Shown piece by piece: positions 22,253 through 30,351 of a DNA stretch of 35,767 bases. Origin of the DNA: a virus. Where the stretch lies: IMG/VR virus record IMGVR_UViG_3300049929_000011, positions 1 to 35,767 of that record; one strand, written 5' to 3'. The notes beneath the pieces are model-generated. The model was given only the letters and a program-made list of their open reading frames with translations. It was not told the DNA's origin and made no database searches. Every line of letters begins with the position of its first letter. Position 1 is the stretch's first letter. A program made the translations under genes and the position numbers.

Positions 22253-23197
22253 ATGGCTTTCGTAATTGTTAACGGTTCGGCTTCGGCAGCGGTTGCCACC
22301 AACGGCACCTTCACTGTCAACGCCCCCACCGCGACCCTCGCTGGCGCCATCAAGAACCGTGGCGGCCACACGATGGTCGTCCACGCGATGGCGGCGCAGT
22401 TCAACTTCCCGAACGACTTCTCGATCTCGTGGTCGGGCGCGGTTGCTACCATCACCTATCTCGGCACCACCACAATCCCGGCCGGCTCTGCGATCCAGGT
22501 CCAGTTCGAGTTGGACGGTGACGACATCAACTTCCCGTACCACAACCTGAACGGCAACCAGACCGATACCCTCACCAAGTCGTTCCGCGGCACCTTTGGA
22601 CAGGTGTTCAAGGTCGACTTCGGTGCACCACTGGCCGCTGCGGCGACCGCTGTCATCGCCACCCAGGCGCTTGCCACCACGACCCTGTACAGCCTCACCG
22701 CTGCGCAGATCGTCACCGCGACGCTCGACGTTCCTCGCTCCGTTGCGGTGAAGTCCAGCACCACGGACACCACGCAGACCATCACCGTGCGCGGCTTCGA
22801 CGAATACGGTGTCGCCATCTCCGAGGCGATCGCCCTCAACGGCACCACCGCGGTCGCTGGCCTGAAAGCGTTCAAACAGGTCGTGTCGCTGCAGTCCAAC
22901 ATCACCCTGGCTGGTACGATCTCGGTCGGCACCAACGCGGGTGGTCTCGGACTTCCCTACTACCTGCCCCCGCAGACCGGCACGGGCGTCGGCAACGTCC
23001 TGAAGGAATCGCAGGACGGCGCAACGCCGACCGCCGGCACCTTCATCGGTGGCGTTCAGACCAAGGCGACGGCGACCACGGGCGACGTCCGCGGCACCGT
23101 TACCCCGAACGTGGCTCCCGACGGCACCAAGGTCTACTCGGTCTACATGTTCGTGGCCGATCCGTCGTTCCTGGGTGTTCCGCAGTTCGGCACCTAA
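22253..23197 (+). CDS. Capsid decoration or head-associated protein
   Basis: 314 aa, almost wholly beta-rich with small residues (MAFVIVNGSASAAVATNGTF, VIATQALATTTLYSLTAAQ, TITVRGFDEYGVAIS). AGGAG lies upstream. The gene follows the capsid gene by 24 nt and shares its biased codon use, which indicates high expression. Likely an outer capsid protein, but an assignment to a named family is not possible by eye. Confidence 0.6.
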   Translation: MAFVIVNGSASAAVATNGTFTVNAPTATLAGAIKNRGGHTMVVHAMAAQFNFPNDFSISWSGAVATITYLGTTTIPAGSAIQVQFELDGDDINFPYHNLNGNQTDTLTKSFRGTFGQVFKVDFGAPLAAAATAVIATQALATTTLYSLTAAQIVTATLDVPRSVAVKSSTTDTTQTITVRGFDEYGVAISEAIALNGTTAVAGLKAFKQVVSLQSNITLAGTISVGTNAGGLGLPYYLPPQTGTGVGNVLKESQDGATPTAGTFIGGVQTKATATTGDVRGTVTPNVAPDGTKVYSVYMFVADPSFLGVPQFGT

Positions 23198-23200
23198 ACC

Positions 23201-23229
23201 TTGCGGCTGATGTCGTAAAGTGAGAGAAT
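23201..23229 (+). promoter_or_regulatory. Recurrent motif, AAAG variant
   Basis: TTGCGG (23201-23206), 17 bp, then GAGAAT (23224-23229). The core is TAAAGTGAGAGAAT, with G for C in AAAC. It starts 4 nt after the decoration gene and is followed by a strong hairpin. Confidence 0.6.
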
Positions 23230-23232
23230 ACC

Positions 23233-23260
23233 GTAGCCGGGGCATTAGCGCCCCGGCTGC
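23233..23260 (+). other. Leader hairpin after the recurrent motif
   Basis: AGCCGGGGC (23235-23243) pairs perfectly with GCCCCGGCT (23250-23258) around ATTAGC, extended by one wobble and one G-C pair. No T-run follows. It may stop transcription from the capsid genes poorly, or protect the new transcript; it lies before the AAGAGGG ribosome site. Confidence 0.6.
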
Positions 23261-23281
23261 GCACCATTGAAAGAGGGTTTC

Positions 23282-23713
23282 ATGGACCTGTACACCTGCA
23301 AAGTCCGTCTCGACGGCAGCCTCGACAACGAGGTCATCAAGCACAACGTTACCGCCCCCGAAATTCACGTCCTGGCGGCGATGCACAACGGGCAGGGCAA
23401 GCATCCGCCAGTGGTCGACATCGTCAAGACTGGCACCGTCAACCGTTCCGACGCCAAAGAGCGCGCCCGGTTGGCAGACCTCTACACCCACGGCGAGCTG
23501 GTCGAAGACCGCGGCTCCAAGATGATCACTGGCATGTTCGGCGTTGCCGGCGTGCCGCTGCCGCAGACCTATGTCGCGCCGGAAGTGTTCGCCGCCGAAG
23601 AGTACAATCCTGGCGAGGAAGAGGAAGCCGAAGTCATCACCCCGGTCGAAGCGCCGGTGCGCGCCACCACGCTGCGCGATTCCAAGCTCTCGTTGAAGGC
23701 GGCGACGGCATGA
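23282..23713 (+). CDS. Head-completion-type hypothetical protein, 143 aa
   Basis: Start MDLYTCKVRLDGSL is supported by AAGAGGG 6 nt upstream. The first half is compact (VTAPEIHVLAAMHNG, VVDIVKTGTVNRSDAKER) and the C-terminus is acidic (EEYNPGEEEEAEV). It sits between head and adaptor genes, where connector or assembly factors lie. The stop overlaps the next ATG (ATGA). Confidence 0.6.
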   Translation: MDLYTCKVRLDGSLDNEVIKHNVTAPEIHVLAAMHNGQGKHPPVVDIVKTGTVNRSDAKERARLADLYTHGELVEDRGSKMITGMFGVAGVPLPQTYVAPEVFAAEEYNPGEEEEAEVITPVEAPVRATTLRDSKLSLKAATA

Positions 23714-23823
23714 CATGGGCTCATGTAGTTGCGGCAACACTCGGCGGCGGATTCATCGGCTTCGGAATCGGAGTGTATTGTGTGTACTGCATCGTGACCA
23801 CGCCTGTAGGCCCATTCAAGTGA
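23710..23823 (+). CDS. Small membrane protein, 37 aa
   Basis: MTWAHVVAATLGGGFIGFGI and GVYCVYCIVTTPVGPFK form one Gly-rich membrane span with two Cys. It starts inside the previous stop (ATGA). A membrane peptide between head genes is unusual; no function is known. Confidence 0.5.
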   Translation: MTWAHVVAATLGGGFIGFGIGVYCVYCIVTTPVGPFK

Positions 23824-23835
23824 AGGCGTAATCTC

Positions 23836-24567
23836 ATGGCCCGCGGCACCCAACTCCTGAAGCTGGTGGAGATGTTGCGCGAAGAGTGCAACCGCGCCAC
23901 CAGCGTCGCCGTGGGCAATGACGACCTTCCGGGGTTGAAGAACAAGCTCTCCCGCACTCAGGAAGTTCTGTACGACGAATACGACTGGCCGTTTCTGCGC
24001 CAGGTGTTTCCCGCCAAGACGTTGCAGGCCGGCGAGCGCTATTACGATTTCCCTGTCGGGTTGAACCTGGAACGCATCGACGACAACGACGGCCCCGAAG
24101 GCCCCGGCGTCGTGATCTGGTACTCGAGCATACCGATGCCGATCCGGCGAGGCATAGGCTTTCCCGAATACGCGATCTATAACTCAGACGCCGGCGTCCG
24201 CCAGGAGCCGGCATTGGCGTGGGATGTGCGCTGGACCGGCACCCGCGAACAGATCGAAATCTGGCCGATCCCGGTCTCCAACACCACGACCTTGCAGTTT
24301 TCCGGCATCCGCAAATTGCGGCCACTGATTGCCGACAGCGACGTCGCTGACCTCGACGACCAAGCGATCGTGCTCACCGCCGCCTCCGAAATTCTAGCCC
24401 GCCAGGGCAGCGCGTCGGCCCCCGCGATCGCCGGGCTGGCGCTGGCGCGGTTGAAGCGCATGAAGGCGCGGGTCAAGAGCGCGTCTCCGGCCTACCGCTT
24501 AGGCATGGGCAACAGCAATTCGCCGGATCCACGTTTCCCGATCACGGTTCGCGCCAGGTCAACCTGA
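23836..24567 (+). CDS. Head-tail adaptor (tail tubular A-like)
   Basis: 243 aa. N-terminal helices (LVEMLREECNRATS, LKNKLSRTQEVLYDEYDWPFL) followed by a beta region (LQAGERYYDFPVGLNLERI, WTGTREQIEIWPIPV) and C-terminal helices resemble podovirus adaptor proteins (T7 gp11 type), including the 'L.rtq..L..eydWpfl' region. It forms the ring joining portal to the tail nozzle. The gene is 1 nt from the nozzle gene. Confidence 0.75.
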   Translation: MARGTQLLKLVEMLREECNRATSVAVGNDDLPGLKNKLSRTQEVLYDEYDWPFLRQVFPAKTLQAGERYYDFPVGLNLERIDDNDGPEGPGVVIWYSSIPMPIRRGIGFPEYAIYNSDAGVRQEPALAWDVRWTGTREQIEIWPIPVSNTTTLQFSGIRKLRPLIADSDVADLDDQAIVLTAASEILARQGSASAPAIAGLALARLKRMKARVKSASPAYRLGMGNSNSPDPRFPITVRARST

Positions 24568-24568
24568 C

Positions 24569-26632
24569 GTGGGGAACATCTTTCTCTCTGACTTCAAGTT
24601 TGGGATGGACCGCAGACGGACCCGTGTCGCCGGCGTCCCCGGCACGCTCTGGACTGGCAAAAACGTCCAGATCAGCCGCGGCGGCGACATCGAACGCCCG
24701 AAGCGGTTCACCCCCACTTATGCACTGCCGGCCGGTCAGACGTTCGGCCTCGCCGGCGTGCGCGGTCAGCTCTACACCTTCGGCTCTGCGGCGGCAGGTG
24801 CCGTCACGATGCCGAACGGTGTTCAGTACCAGCAGCTCGCGTCCCCCACCGGATCGGCAATGACCGGCGTGCTCGACGTCCGCACTCCGAACGGTCAGCT
24901 CTACGCGATCGCCAAATATGCAGACGGAAACATCTACCACTTTCTGAACGGCGCCCGCGTCACCGATTGGGATGCACTCGCCGATGCCGCTGCTACCGTT
25001 AGCGTGCTCGCGGCATATCTGGCCTCGCTGGCCAATTCCGGCACCGCGGTCAATGCGCAGGCCAACGGCAACGTCATCACCCTGTCCGCGCGCGTGCCGG
25101 GCGTGGGCTTCACGGTGGCGAAATCAACTGCCGATGTCGGCGGCACCAACAACCAGGACATCGTTCTCACAACTGTAGTGGCGAACGTCGCAGCGCAAGC
25201 CGACGTCCGCGCCACCAGCGCCATGATCGTGCTGGCGGGCTCGACGGGGCAGGTGACCAACATCACCGCCAATGGCGTGTCGCTGATGTCGACGCCAGTT
25301 GTGTGGTCCGGAACCACGACCACGATGGCCGCCGCGATCGCGCAGCAGATCAACAACTTGACCGCAACCACCGGCTACTCGGCTATCGCCAGTGGCGCCA
25401 ACATCACGCTCTCTGCCCCCATAGGTGCCGGCGCCGCGGCCAACGTCTACGCGGTCGCCAGTATCGTCACTGGCGACGTGCTGCTCGCAACCCCGAGCAT
25501 GTCTGGCGGCATTACTGCCGTGGCCCCCGTGACCCAGATCGTCACCGCTGCGCTCACCGGCACCTTCGAAGTGCTCGACGTCTACACCCTGGTGGTGAAC
25601 GGCAGCGCATACGTCGCGACCGGCCGTGCCGCCGCTACGGGACAGGCCCTGATGGTGTTCCAGCGTCGGGTATGGAGCGTCGCCGGATCGCTGTGGGAAT
25701 ATTCCAAGATCAACACCTTCAACAATTGGAATGATGCCACCGCCGCCACCGGCTCCGGCTTCCTCAACATCTCCAACGAATCCGAAGGCAGTGAACCCCT
25801 TGTCGGCTCCGGCATCTACATCGGCTCCGGCGCGGTGTTCTCGCGCCGCAATTGCCGCATCTACGCACTGTCGACTGACGCCACCACCTTTGCGATCGCG
25901 CAGACCATCGATGGCACCGGGGCGCTCGCCGCGCGCAGCATCTTAGGCTATGGCGCTACCGATCTGTTCTTCCTTGACGAAACCGGCATCCGGTCGCTGA
26001 AAGCGCGGGATTCGCTCAACTCGGCGTTTGTGAACGACATCGGCGTCGCCATCGACAGTTTTGTGCGCGCTCAGCTCGACACCACGCCGTACTCGATTGT
26101 GCAGCGTGCGGTGTCCACCATAGAACCCCGCGATGGCCGCTTCTGGCTGGCAGTCGGCAACCGGATATATGTGCTGTCGTATTTCCCCGGCAGCCAGATC
26201 AGCGCTTGGAGCTATCTGGAGCCAGGGTTTTCGGTCGACGATTTCGCACGCATCTACAACCAGATGTACGTGCGTTCTGGCGATCAGGTTTATCTCTACG
26301 GCGGGCCGTTGGGGCAGGACTATCCCCTGGCCGGCGAGATGCAGCCAGTGGTCGAATTGCCGTTCATGTGCACCACGCCGCCGTCCGAACACATGTGCCA
26401 GGGCGTCGACATCTCGTCGGTCGGCGAATGGGTGGTCGACATTTTGCTGGATCCGTCCAACGAGACCGTCACCCAGCGCGTCGGCACGCTCGACGGCATC
26501 ACATACGGCAAGCCGGGGATCACCGAACCCGGCCGTTTCACCCATCTGGCATTAAAATTGACGTGCGTCAGCGCCGGCGCAGCCTCGATCAGCAACCTAA
26601 ATTTGCGTCACGACGGCGAGGAACCATCTTGA
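24569..26632 (+). CDS. Tail nozzle (tail tubular B-like) protein
   Basis: 687 aa with a GTG start. N-terminus NIFLSDFKFGMDRRRTRVAG is followed by repeated beta segments (TFGLAGVRGQLYTFGS, VFQRRVWSVAGSLWEYSKIN, DLFFLDETGIRSLKAR, GRFWLAVGNRIYVLSYF) like the propeller-type nozzles of podoviruses (T7 gp12). A Thr/Ala-rich inserted region lies at about residues 150-330. Its stop overlaps the TTGACA of the following motif. Confidence 0.78.
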   Translation: MGNIFLSDFKFGMDRRRTRVAGVPGTLWTGKNVQISRGGDIERPKRFTPTYALPAGQTFGLAGVRGQLYTFGSAAAGAVTMPNGVQYQQLASPTGSAMTGVLDVRTPNGQLYAIAKYADGNIYHFLNGARVTDWDALADAAATVSVLAAYLASLANSGTAVNAQANGNVITLSARVPGVGFTVAKSTADVGGTNNQDIVLTTVVANVAAQADVRATSAMIVLAGSTGQVTNITANGVSLMSTPVVWSGTTTTMAAAIAQQINNLTATTGYSAIASGANITLSAPIGAGAAANVYAVASIVTGDVLLATPSMSGGITAVAPVTQIVTAALTGTFEVLDVYTLVVNGSAYVATGRAAATGQALMVFQRRVWSVAGSLWEYSKINTFNNWNDATAATGSGFLNISNESEGSEPLVGSGIYIGSGAVFSRRNCRIYALSTDATTFAIAQTIDGTGALAARSILGYGATDLFFLDETGIRSLKARDSLNSAFVNDIGVAIDSFVRAQLDTTPYSIVQRAVSTIEPRDGRFWLAVGNRIYVLSYFPGSQISAWSYLEPGFSVDDFARIYNQMYVRSGDQVYLYGGPLGQDYPLAGEMQPVVELPFMCTTPPSEHMCQGVDISSVGEWVVDILLDPSNETVTQRVGTLDGITYGKPGITEPGRFTHLALKLTCVSAGAASISNLNLRHDGEEPS

Positions 26633-26657
26633 CAGTGACGTAGTGAACTGAGAGAAG
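26629..26657 (+). promoter_or_regulatory. Recurrent motif with consensus -35
   Basis: TTGACA (26629-26634), 17 bp, then GAGAAG (26652-26657); core GTGAACTGAGAGAAG. It overlaps the nozzle stop and precedes the Cys-rich gene at 26680. Confidence 0.65.
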
Positions 26658-26679
26658 GGACGTTTCAGGGAGAACTAAT

Positions 26680-26922
26680 ATGGTCGAAATCTGCAAGCAT
26701 TGCAAAGCCACGGTGCATTCTTCTCTCGTTGAGACCGAGCACCACAGCCGTCCTGCCCAAGGAGCGCTGGACATGCTGTTGGCCCGCAGTATCGCCCACA
26801 AGCATTGCACCTGTACGTGCAGAGATGATCCAAAAGTTATGCAGGGTCACACGAACTTTTGCGATGAAATAACCAAAGCCATTTCGGAATATATCTCAGC
26901 CGTCACATCGACTGAGCGCTGA
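26680..26922 (+). CDS. Cys/His-rich putative zinc-binding protein, 80 aa
   Basis: C5 and C8 form a CxxC knuckle near the N-terminus (ICKHCKATVH); H40, H42, C43, C45, C47, H57 and C61 follow. This pattern suggests a small metal-binding protein. GGGAG lies upstream. The DNA is less GC-rich than the structural genes around it, and it has its own motif copy, so it may be inserted cargo. No family is recognised. Confidence 0.6.
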   Translation: MVEICKHCKATVHSSLVETEHHSRPAQGALDMLLARSIAHKHCTCTCRDDPKVMQGHTNFCDEITKAISEYISAVTSTER

Positions 26923-26923
26923 C

Positions 26924-27418
26924 GTGATCAAGGTCGCGACGCTGCAAGACGTCACCGCCATCGCCCGCAACATGCGCGCACACGACCGCGCCGAGCGACT
27001 GGCGCTGTCCCACGGCAGTGATCCGGTGGCGGCAGCGGTGGCGTTTTTGGACATGAACCACATGGCCGTAACCGTGTGGCGGGGCGAAGCCCCTGTCGCC
27101 GTCATCGGCGTGGTGTTCGCGCATCCCGGCGTCGCCTCTACTATCTTCTTTGCCACCGACGAGTTCCCCAAAGTCGCGATCGCCACCACGCGGTTCGTCC
27201 GGCGCACCTTGTTTCCGATCCTGGTCGAAACCGGCATCCACCGCCTGCAGGTGTGCTCGATGCTGCACACCTACGACGATGACGAGCACGACTGGATTCT
27301 GTCCTTCGGTGCCAAACGAGAGGCCGTTCTGGTCTGTTATGGCAAAGATCTGGAGGATTTCGCGCTTTTTACCATGAGCGACACCGACATGGCGCGCGTG
27401 ACATCTGGCGGAAACTGA
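26924..27418 (+). CDS. GNAT-like (T7 gp13-position) protein
   Basis: 164 aa with a GTG start 1 nt after the preceding stop. It opens like an acetyltransferase (MIKVATLQDVTAIARNM) and continues with strands and helices of GNAT topology (AVTVWRGEAPVAVIGVVFAHPG, LFPILVETGIHRLQVCSML, DWILSFGAKREAVLVCYGKD). Many podoviruses carry such a protein between the nozzle and internal virion genes. I cannot see a clear acetyl-CoA P-loop, so it may be structural rather than catalytic. Its stop TGA lies within the recurrent motif. Confidence 0.65.
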   Translation: MIKVATLQDVTAIARNMRAHDRAERLALSHGSDPVAAAVAFLDMNHMAVTVWRGEAPVAVIGVVFAHPGVASTIFFATDEFPKVAIATTRFVRRTLFPILVETGIHRLQVCSMLHTYDDDEHDWILSFGAKREAVLVCYGKDLEDFALFTMSDTDMARVTSGGN

Positions 27419-27426
27419 GATATTCT
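27398..27426 (+). promoter_or_regulatory. Recurrent motif, TATTCT variant
   Basis: GTGACA (27398-27403), 17 bp, then TATTCT (27421-27426), with GGAAACTGAGA in the spacer. It matches the variant at 6013-6041 through GAGATATTCTG. It precedes the internal virion protein operon; the gap to 27488 has no gene. Confidence 0.62.
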
Positions 27427-27488
27427 GACCCGACCCGCGGATAACCGGAACTCGCGATTCTGGCTCTCTTTTCTGAGCGACATCGTGA

Positions 27489-28115
27489 ATGTGCAATCTC
27501 TTCGGGGGTAACGACGACTCCGCGCAGCAAATGGCGCTGCAACAGCAGAAGATGACCCAGGACGCGGAAGACGCGCGGGTCGCCGCCATCGGCAAGGGCA
27601 AGTCCAGCATCGATCAGGCGTATTCGCAGTTCGATCAGCCCTATTTCGACAACTACACCAAGAGCTACACCGCAGCCCAAGACGCGCCCCTGGCCGACCA
27701 GTACGGTATCGCCAAGGACAAATTGACCGCGGCGCTGGCCGGGCGCGATACGCTGGAATCGACCGGCGGCATCAACGCGCTGTCACAGCTCGACAAGACC
27801 AACGAGGACGCGCAAGCCTCGATCGGCGCCAGCGCCACCGACGCCACCAACGCGCTGCGGGCCAACATCAACAGTTCTAAGACCGGCCTCTATAACGAGA
27901 ACGCCGCCGCGGCCGACCCCCTGGCTGCCGCGACCTCCGCGCAGGCGACCGCCGGCGCTATTGTCGCACCGTCCTCGATGCCGACGATGTCGAACGTGTT
28001 CGCCGGCGCACTGGCGCCGTTCGCCACCGCGCAGAAAGTAAACGCGTCCTCCCTTTACCCTAACCAAAGCTTCACCGCGCCCCTCAGCGGCGGCGGCAGC
28101 TCGGTGATCAACTAA
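27489..28115 (+). CDS. Internal virion protein-like, 208 aa
   Basis: Starts MCNLFGGNDDSAQQMALQQQ with helical Gln-rich sequence, then Ala-rich helices (LTAALAGRDTLESTGG, DAQASIGASATDATNALRANI) and a disordered C-terminus. First of four genes joined by overlapping stop/start codons, in the place of podovirus ejection proteins. Function by position. Confidence 0.65.
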   Translation: MCNLFGGNDDSAQQMALQQQKMTQDAEDARVAAIGKGKSSIDQAYSQFDQPYFDNYTKSYTAAQDAPLADQYGIAKDKLTAALAGRDTLESTGGINALSQLDKTNEDAQASIGASATDATNALRANINSSKTGLYNENAAAADPLAAATSAQATAGAIVAPSSMPTMSNVFAGALAPFATAQKVNASSLYPNQSFTAPLSGGGSSVIN

Positions 28116-28792
28116 TGTGCGATCCAGTCACCCTCGGCATCGCCGTAGCCACCGGCATCGGCAGCAAGATCATCAGCGGCAACGAAGCCACCAGCGCCGC
28201 CAAGCGCGACGCCGCGGCACGCAACGCCGTGCTCGCCGCCACCATGGCCAAGGAAAAAGGCTTTGCCGCCGACAACGCCGGCCAGCTCGAGGGCAACATT
28301 GCGCACTACGCGCCCGGTGTGCAGCAGACCCAACTGGCGGACGCGCAGACCGCGCGCGCCAACAATTCCACCGGCAACATGACGATGAGCGACCCTAACG
28401 GGGTGCCGGTCACCGCCGACGCACCGCCCGCGGTCAAGAGCGAGATCGCCAAGCGGATGCTGGCTGCGCACGACGGCGCCGTCGAGCGCGCTGGCTTGAA
28501 CGCCAAGGTCGGCGGGTTCGGCGACACCTGGCTGAAGAACAATTTGAACACCGCCGAGACCGATCGCAACATCGGCGTCACCAACAACTACGCCAACGGC
28601 ACGAAATCCATTCTCGGCGCGCAGCAGGACGCAGCTTCAGCCGCAGCCTACAAGCCGCCGTCGATCTGGGGGCCAGTGCTCTCGGGCGCATCGAGCATCG
28701 CGGCCGGCGCCGCTGGAGGCGGAGGCTTCAAGGGTGGCTTCACGATGCCGAACATCCCCGGTTTTAACCCGATTTCAGGAGTGGCGGGCTAA
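28115..28792 (+). CDS. Internal virion protein-like, 225 aa
   Basis: Starts at a TAATG overlap. The N-terminus (MCDPVTLGIAVATGIGSKII) contains a short hydrophobic stretch, followed by Ala-rich helices (AAKRDAAARNAVLAATMAKE) and a Gly-rich end (GAAGGGGFKGGF). Similar MCDP-starting proteins are found among podovirus ejection proteins. Probably carried in the capsid and released with DNA. Confidence 0.65.
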   Translation: MCDPVTLGIAVATGIGSKIISGNEATSAAKRDAAARNAVLAATMAKEKGFAADNAGQLEGNIAHYAPGVQQTQLADAQTARANNSTGNMTMSDPNGVPVTADAPPAVKSEIAKRMLAAHDGAVERAGLNAKVGGFGDTWLKNNLNTAETDRNIGVTNNYANGTKSILGAQQDAASAAAYKPPSIWGPVLSGASSIAAGAAGGGGFKGGFTMPNIPGFNPISGVAG

Positions 28793-30351
28793 TGCCGCGC
28801 ATCATCAACGCCTACGACGGAAACTCGGCACTTGGCGATTCCCTCGCCAAACTCGGCGAGTCGATCTACGGCGACCAGGCCAAGAATGAGGTCTACCGTC
28901 AAAAGGCGTTCGGGCAGAAGAACATCAACGATCTCGTCACTGACGCCGGAGTCGGCCTTGACGACCCGCGCCTCGCTAAGGCGCAGCTCGGCATCGGCGG
29001 CACGGCGGCCGGGACATTCCCTGGCCAGGGGCGTGCACTAGCCAACGATCGATGGACCAACGCGGCGACCAACGCGGCGGGCGAGCGTAACAACGTCCGG
29101 AACAATGCCGAGACCCACTACGGCACCGATCGCCGGTACGACAGCGACATTGCCACCACGGGGATGAATAACACGACGACCCTGGCGGCAGAGGACATGC
29201 GCTCGAAGCGCGCCGCCGATACGCAGCTGGCAATCGACGGGCGCACCCTGGCGCCCATCAGCGACGGCCACGGGGGCTACATCTACTCCACCAAATCGCA
29301 AGCCCCCGGACAGGGTGCTCCGATGACGACCGACCAGGTGAAGGCCGGCGTCATCTCGCAAGCGTTGCAGCGCCACGCCGCGGAGATGCAACAGCAGAAC
29401 TCTCCGTTCACCACCGGCGCTCCTTCGTGGAACGCTGGCGGGTCCGCTCCGCAGCCAGCGCCGCAACAGCCTGCGCAGCGTGGCGGCGGTGTGTCCGCCG
29501 GTGCTTTCACGGGTTTGACGCCGCAAGAACTGGCATTGATCGGCCAAAAAGAGCAGCCGATGATTCATCCCGGAACCGGTCAAACCGGAACGTCATGGGA
29601 CAACGGATCTACGCTCGCCAGTGGCCAACCCGCCACGGGCTACGCGAAGGCCACAGATGCAGACGTGCTGAGGCGAGAAGGCGACAACACTGTCCGGCAG
29701 TCTGTCGGTCAGCCCTTGCCGCCACGTCCAGAAGGCTATTCGCCTTACGCGATGGACGCCGGCCATGCGGCAGGACTGGATTCGGTCGCGCAGAAGGTGG
29801 CCAACGAGGTGTCCGGCATTTTCAACGGACCCGAAATCGGTGCCGGCTACAACAGCGCACGGAACAACCTCAACAACACTAACCAGCTTGTGAATCAGCT
29901 TATGGAGTCGGCGCCAGGGACGAAGGCGGCCGTGGCGCGAGAAAAAGCGGCGAACAGACTCCTGCCGACGCCGAACTTCTTCGGCATGACAGGAATGAGC
30001 GGCGACACGCAGAAGCACCAGGCCGACGACGTGATAGGTGCCCTTCGGGACCGGTACGCGCTCGTTCAGTCGGAGGCGATGGATCAGGCAGTTCAGCCCG
30101 CGGAACGCGCGGTGATGCAGCAGTGGCTACACCGCACAAGCCTTGCGCTCGCGCACCTGGAAGGCCGTGACAGCGCAGCGCCGACCGCAGGCGCACAGCC
30201 CGCCGCTACCCCGCAGGCTGCAGCGCCAGCCCAAGCCGCTCCGACCGCTGGTGCGCCGCCAGACCTGCCGACGCTCTCTCCAGAGCAGGCCATGGCGCTT
30301 GCACCCGGCACGCCCTTTAGGACGATGGACGGCAGAGTGAAATACCGCTGA
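28792..30351 (+). CDS. Internal virion protein-like, 519 aa
   Basis: TAATG overlap with the preceding gene. It has helical and disordered stretches with few hydrophobic segments, Gln/Ala/Pro-rich linkers (from about residue 210 and 470) and an ending (GTPFRTMDGRVKYR) as is often seen at C-termini of phage proteins. No catalytic motif is seen. Placed in the ejection block; co-translated with the 985-aa protein (TGATG). Confidence 0.65.
   Translation: MPRIINAYDGNSALGDSLAKLGESIYGDQAKNEVYRQKAFGQKNINDLVTDAGVGLDDPRLAKAQLGIGGTAAGTFPGQGRALANDRWTNAATNAAGERNNVRNNAETHYGTDRRYDSDIATTGMNNTTTLAAEDMRSKRAADTQLAIDGRTLAPISDGHGGYIYSTKSQAPGQGAPMTTDQVKAGVISQALQRHAAEMQQQNSPFTTGAPSWNAGGSAPQPAPQQPAQRGGGVSAGAFTGLTPQELALIGQKEQPMIHPGTGQTGTSWDNGSTLASGQPATGYAKATDADVLRREGDNTVRQSVGQPLPPRPEGYSPYAMDAGHAAGLDSVAQKVANEVSGIFNGPEIGAGYNSARNNLNNTNQLVNQLMESAPGTKAAVAREKAANRLLPTPNFFGMTGMSGDTQKHQADDVIGALRDRYALVQSEAMDQAVQPAERAVMQQWLHRTSLALAHLEGRDSAAPTAGAQPAATPQAAAPAQAAPTAGAPPDLPTLSPEQAMALAPGTPFRTMDGRVKYR

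Noticed and set aside
21194-23740. An 848-codon open frame on the minus strand
   Set aside because: It is exactly antisense to the capsid and decoration genes, whose strong C/G-ending codon bias leaves the opposite frame open. The translation is His/Arg/Gly/Val-rich without domain character, and no ribosome site or motif copy supports it.
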